A DNA stretch of 64,000 nucleotides, from positions 310,001 to 374,000 of the forward strand of contig NZ_JAEDAE010000002.1 of assembly GCF_016056375.1 (NCBI RefSeq), read 5' to 3'. The notes beneath the pieces were generated by a model that saw nothing but the letters and a program-made list of their open reading frames with translations, had not been told where the DNA came from and ran no database searches. The translations under genes and the position numbers were made by a program. Each line of letters opens with the position of its first letter. Position 1 is the stretch's first letter. Positions 61,403 to 64,000 of the stretch are shown one piece after another. Source of the stretch: Hymenobacter negativus. GTDB lineage: Bacteria > Bacteroidota > Bacteroidia > Cytophagales > Hymenobacteraceae.

Positions 61403-61972
61403 ACTAATTCTTCCCTGGCTGGTCGGCGCATCCTGCTGGGTGTCAGCGGTAGCATTGCCGCCTATAAAGCCGCCCCGCTCACGCGCCTGCTCATCAAGGC
61501 CGGCGCCGAAGTGCAGGTCATTCTCACCGAAGCCGCCACGGCTTTCGTGACGCCCCTCACGCTGGGCACCCTCTCCAAAAAGCCCGTCCTGACGGGCTTT
61601 TTGCGTGATGCGGCGGCCGGCGAATGGCACAACCACGTCGAGCTGGGCCTCTGGGCTGATGCGCTGCTAATTGCGCCCGCCAGCGCCAACACCATCGGAC
61701 AGCTAGCCAATGGCCTGTGCCCCAATTTGCTGTGTGCCGTGTATCTGTCGGCTCGCTGCCCGGTGTTTCTGGCCCCCGCAATGGATTTGGACATGTTTGC
61801 CCATCCGGCCGTGACGCAGAACCTGGCGCGGCTGCGCTCCTTCGGCAACCACGTTTTTGACTCGCCCAGCGGTGAATTAGCCAGCGGCCTCAGCGGCCAG
61901 GGCCGCATGCTGGAGCCGGAAGACATTGTGGCGGAAATGGAGCGCTACTTTGGTGGCATTGCGTCCGAATAA
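61397..61972 (+). CDS. coaC: Phosphopantothenoylcysteine decarboxylase (CoaC half of CoaBC)
   Basis: The ATG at 61397 gives 191 residues, the length of an isolated CoaC domain. LLGVSGSIAAYKAAPLTRLL binds flavin. The catalytic His is in NHVELG and the FMN-binding PASANTIGQLANG follows. The substrate motif reads PAMDLDMF where E. coli CoaBC has PAMN, and the flexible flap reads ASGLSGQGRM without the usual Cys; Bacteroidota enzymes often show these changes. In most bacteria this domain is fused to CoaB in one protein. Here it ends with TAA at 61970-61972. It decarboxylates phosphopantothenoylcysteine in CoA synthesis. Confidence 0.88.
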   Translation: MTTNSSLAGRRILLGVSGSIAAYKAAPLTRLLIKAGAEVQVILTEAATAFVTPLTLGTLSKKPVLTGFLRDAAAGEWHNHVELGLWADALLIAPASANTIGQLANGLCPNLLCAVYLSARCPVFLAPAMDLDMFAHPAVTQNLARLRSFGNHVFDSPSGELASGLSGQGRMLEPEDIVAEMERYFGGIASE

Positions 61973-62003
61973 GCGTAATGCTTCGACTACGCTTAGCATT
62001 ACG
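61973..62003. repeat. Small hairpin between coaC and coaB
   Basis: GCGTAATGCT (61973-61982) pairs with AGCATTACG (61995-62003) around a 12-base loop. It contains TAA and TAG codons in the CoaC/CoaB frame. Confidence 0.7.
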
Positions 62004-62044
62004 TTCTTTGGGTTCGTTTTCCCTCAATCCACATTAGATAGTTG

Positions 62045-62695
62045 ATGCACGTTCTCCTCACGGCCGGCCCCACCTACGAACCGCTCGACCCCGTCCGCTT
62101 CCTCGGCAACCGCTCAACGGGCAAAATGGGCTATGCGCTGGCCGAAGCCTTTGCCGCGCATGGTGCCGACGTGACGCTGGTGAGCGGCCCCAGCCAGCTG
62201 CCGGACCCCGCCAACCCGCGCATCCGCACGGTGCGGGTGGAAACGGCGGCAGAAATGTTTGCCGCGGCGTCTGAAGTAGCGGATAAGGCCGACGTGTGGG
62301 TGTTCGCGGCGGCTGTGGCCGACTACCGACCGGCCCACGTGGCCGTCGATAAAATCAAGAAATCAGGCGAAAAGCTGACGCTGGAGCTGGTGAAAAACGT
62401 GGACATTGCTGCCACGCTCGGCCAGCGCAAGCGGGCTGAACAATTTGCCGTCGGTTTTGCGTTGGAGACTACGAACGAGCTGGCCCACGCCCAGGACAAG
62501 CTGCGCCGAAAAAACTTCGACCTCATCGTGCTCAATTCCCTGCGCGACGCGGGCGCGGGTTTCGGCCACGACACCAACAAGGTGACCGTGCTGGATGCCG
62601 CCGGCCAAATCGTTAATTTTGAGTTGCAGTCCAAAGCCGACGTGGCCCGCGGACTGGTTAGCCTGATTCTGGCCCCTCTGGCCCCTTCCTCATGA
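62045..62695 (+). CDS. coaB: Phosphopantothenate-cysteine ligase (CoaB half of CoaBC)
   Basis: The ATG at 62045 gives 216 residues; a TTG three bases upstream is an alternative. It starts at VLLTAGPTYEPLDPVRFLGNRSTGKMGYA, the CoaB nucleotide site (in part: TAGPTYEPLDPVRFLGNRST). AAAVADYRP and the KIKKSGEKLTLELVKNVDI dimer/loop block follow. It joins cysteine to phosphopantothenate using CTP or ATP. It is in the same reading frame as coaC, separated by 72 bases with four stops. The stop overlaps the DUF4835 start. Confidence 0.9.
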   Translation: MHVLLTAGPTYEPLDPVRFLGNRSTGKMGYALAEAFAAHGADVTLVSGPSQLPDPANPRIRTVRVETAAEMFAAASEVADKADVWVFAAAVADYRPAHVAVDKIKKSGEKLTLELVKNVDIAATLGQRKRAEQFAVGFALETTNELAHAQDKLRRKNFDLIVLNSLRDAGAGFGHDTNKVTVLDAAGQIVNFELQSKADVARGLVSLILAPLAPSS

Positions 62696-63615
62696 TGCGA
62701 AAATTCCTCGCGGTGCTGCCCGTATTTGCCCTGCTACTGCTGGCCGGCCCCGCTGCCCGTGCCCAGGAACTGTCGGCCGAAGTGCGCGTATCGACCGAAA
62801 ACGTGACGATTTCGGACCCCACCATCGTCACGCAGATGCAGAACGACATCCGCACCTTCCTCAACAACCGGGCGTGGACCACCCAAACCTACCGCCCCGA
62901 GGAACGAATTCGGCTGAAGATTTTTGTCGGCATCACGGCCATCCCGCAAAATGGCACCTACAACACCACCATGCGCCTGATTTCGACACGCCCGGTGTAC
63001 GGCACCGGCTACGAAACCAACGTGGTGAGCATCGTGGACCGCAGCTTCAACTTCAATTATTCGCCGCAAAACCCGCTGGATTTTTCGCCCAACAGCTTCG
63101 TTTCCAACCTGTCGTCGCTGCTGGGGTATTATGCCTACCTCGTCATCGGCATTGACCGCGACACGTATGCCCGGCTGGGCGGCACGCCGTACTACGAGCT
63201 GGCCCGCAACGTGGTCAACTACTCGGCCAACCAGACGCAGACCAACGAAACCGATGAGGGCTGGCGCGGCAGCGGCTCACGCGAGCGTCACTTTATCCTC
63301 GACAACCTGACCGACCCGCAGCTCGAAGCCTTCCGCACGGGGTTGTACAGCTATTACCGCCAGGGCATGGACATCTTCATCGAAAAGCCCGAAGAAGCCC
63401 GCACCTCGGTAATGGCTGCATTGACAGGCGTGCAGAAAGCCGCCCTCACGCGCCCCGGAACCTTATTTGCCCGGGCCTTTTTCGATGCGAAGTCGGATGA
63501 AATTGCCAACATCTTCCGCACCAGTCAGGACCAGCAGCAGAAGCAGCAGCTTGTGACCATGCTCACGGAAGTAGACCCGACGAATTCGGCCAAATATCAA
63601 ACGGTACTTAAGTAA
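62692..63615 (+). CDS. DUF4835 secreted protein
   Basis: The 307-residue protein has a signal peptide (FLAVLPVFALLLLAGPAARAQ). Start is one of two adjacent ATG codons (62692 or 62695), overlapping the coaB stop. Conserved-looking features are LSAEVRVSTENVTISDPTIV, YSPQNPLDFSPNSFVSNL and YLVIGIDRDTYARLGG. The family is confined to Bacteroidota and has no known activity; it usually lies between coaBC and recN, as here. Periplasmic location is inferred from the signal peptide. Confidence 0.88.
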   Translation: MMRKFLAVLPVFALLLLAGPAARAQELSAEVRVSTENVTISDPTIVTQMQNDIRTFLNNRAWTTQTYRPEERIRLKIFVGITAIPQNGTYNTTMRLISTRPVYGTGYETNVVSIVDRSFNFNYSPQNPLDFSPNSFVSNLSSLLGYYAYLVIGIDRDTYARLGGTPYYELARNVVNYSANQTQTNETDEGWRGSGSRERHFILDNLTDPQLEAFRTGLYSYYRQGMDIFIEKPEEARTSVMAALTGVQKAALTRPGTLFARAFFDAKSDEIANIFRTSQDQQQKQQLVTMLTEVDPTNSAKYQTVLK

Positions 63616-63703
63616 ATTATGAGTTATTAATTATGAATTATGAGTTGCCGCTTGGGTGATTTTCTAATTCATAATTCATAATTCAACACTCATAATTAAT
63701 TAT
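63616..63703. repeat. AT-rich inverted repeat (AATTATGAATTATGAG type)
   Basis: The arms at about 63616-63649 and 63666-63703 consist of AATTATGA-like units and pair with small gaps around a GC-richer centre. It ends one base before the recN ATG. Its AT richness stands out against the surrounding GC-rich DNA. Confidence 0.8.
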
Positions 63704-63704
63704 A

Positions 63705-64000
63705 ATGTTAGTCGATTTACGAATTAATAATTACGCGCTGATTGAGCAATTAGAATTGCGTCCGTCGCCGCTGCTGAATATTATTACGGGCGAAACCGGG
63801 GCCGGAAAGTCCATTATGCTGGGCGCTATTGGCCTGTTGCTGGGCAACCGGGCCGATTCGCGCATGCTGTTCGATACCGAGCGCAAATGTGTAATTGAAG
63901 GGCAATTTGACATTGCCAATTATCAGCTTCAGGATATTTTCGAGGCCGAGGATTTGGACTACGATACGCACTGCATTTTGCGGCGCGAAATCAGCCCGAA
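63705..64000 (+). CDS. recN: DNA repair protein RecN, N-terminal fragment
   Basis: The gene runs off the window end. The visible 98 residues begin LVDLRINNYALIEQLELRPSP (in part) and have Walker A GETGAGKS at about residues 29-36, then IMLGAIGLLLGNRADSRML. This is the SMC-like ATPase head of RecN, which acts at double-strand breaks. The order DUF4835-recN is conserved in Bacteroidota. The start is directly after the AT-rich repeat. Confidence 0.93.
   Translation, partial: MLVDLRINNYALIEQLELRPSPLLNIITGETGAGKSIMLGAIGLLLGNRADSRMLFDTERKCVIEGQFDIANYQLQDIFEAEDLDYDTHCILRREISP

Noticed and set aside
1..64000. CRISPR array, tRNA, rRNA, transposase or prophage
   Set aside because: No regularly spaced direct repeats, cloverleaf sequences, rRNA motifs, DDE/HUH transposase motifs or phage proteins were seen on either strand.

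Overview
The window looks like chromosomal DNA of a GC-rich member of the Bacteroidota, most likely a Hymenobacter-like bacterium of the Cytophagales. The reasons are: many TAnnTTTG -7 elements of the Bacteroidota type just upstream of genes; almost no Shine-Dalgarno sequences; the gene order bamD, RNA polymerase omega (Rpb6 type), coaC/coaB, DUF4835, recN; the order hpt, adk, obgE; and lineage-typical proteins such as a GH3 N-acetylglucosaminidase fused to a beta-lactamase, BshA, a rhomboid with a C-terminal tail domain and an Rpb6-type omega. No rRNA, tRNA, CRISPR array, transposase or phage gene was seen.

Region 1 (1-26.2 kb) is a surface-glycan cluster. It begins with the end of a WbqC-like gene and a polyprenyl-phosphate type GT2. 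Two sugar-nucleotide modules follow: an NeuD/PglD-like acyltransferase with a WecE/RffA-like aminotransferase (Fuc4N type), and a VioA-like aminotransferase with a VioB/PglD-like acetyltransferase (Qui4N type). Between and after them lie a PglK/MsbA-like ABC flippase, two large GT-C-like membrane proteins, several GT2, GT4 and GT25 glycosyltransferases, an epimerase, two acyltransferase-3 proteins and a formyltransferase-like protein. The two aminotransferases are expected to use the same dTDP-4-keto-6-deoxyglucose intermediate and give C4-epimeric amino sugars. The enzymes that make that intermediate (RmlA/RmlB) are not in the window. A polytopic protein on the opposite strand (21.3-22.7 kb) is a candidate polymerase. 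A TPR lipoprotein-like gene and a metallopeptidase close the region.

Region 2 (26.3-45 kb) is mainly housekeeping: membrane pyrophosphatase hppA, hpt-adk-obgE, grpE-dnaJ, an ECF sigma factor with a membrane partner, an ABC-2 exporter pair, a ChaN-like protein, a GNAT, a mannose-6-phosphate-isomerase-type cupin, a penicillin acylase, an IscA/ErpA-type Fe-S protein and bshA. A decayed carboxypeptidase-regulatory-domain gene with two in-frame ochre stops lies at 44.7-45.2 kb.

Region 3 (45.3-64 kb) carries a VOC protein, the GH3-beta-lactamase fusion, mutL, two rhomboids, an XRE regulator with membrane segments, a two-motif aspartyl protease, mdh, tilS, an OstA/LptA-like protein, bamD, rpoZ, separated coaC and coaB, a DUF4835 gene and the start of recN.

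The most distinctive unexplained signal is a set of about ten long-armed inverted repeats of several sequence types in intergenic gaps from 30 kb onward. None was found in the glycan cluster. Two of them bracket coaC: one supplies its start codon, and one lies exactly where the usual CoaBC fusion is interrupted.
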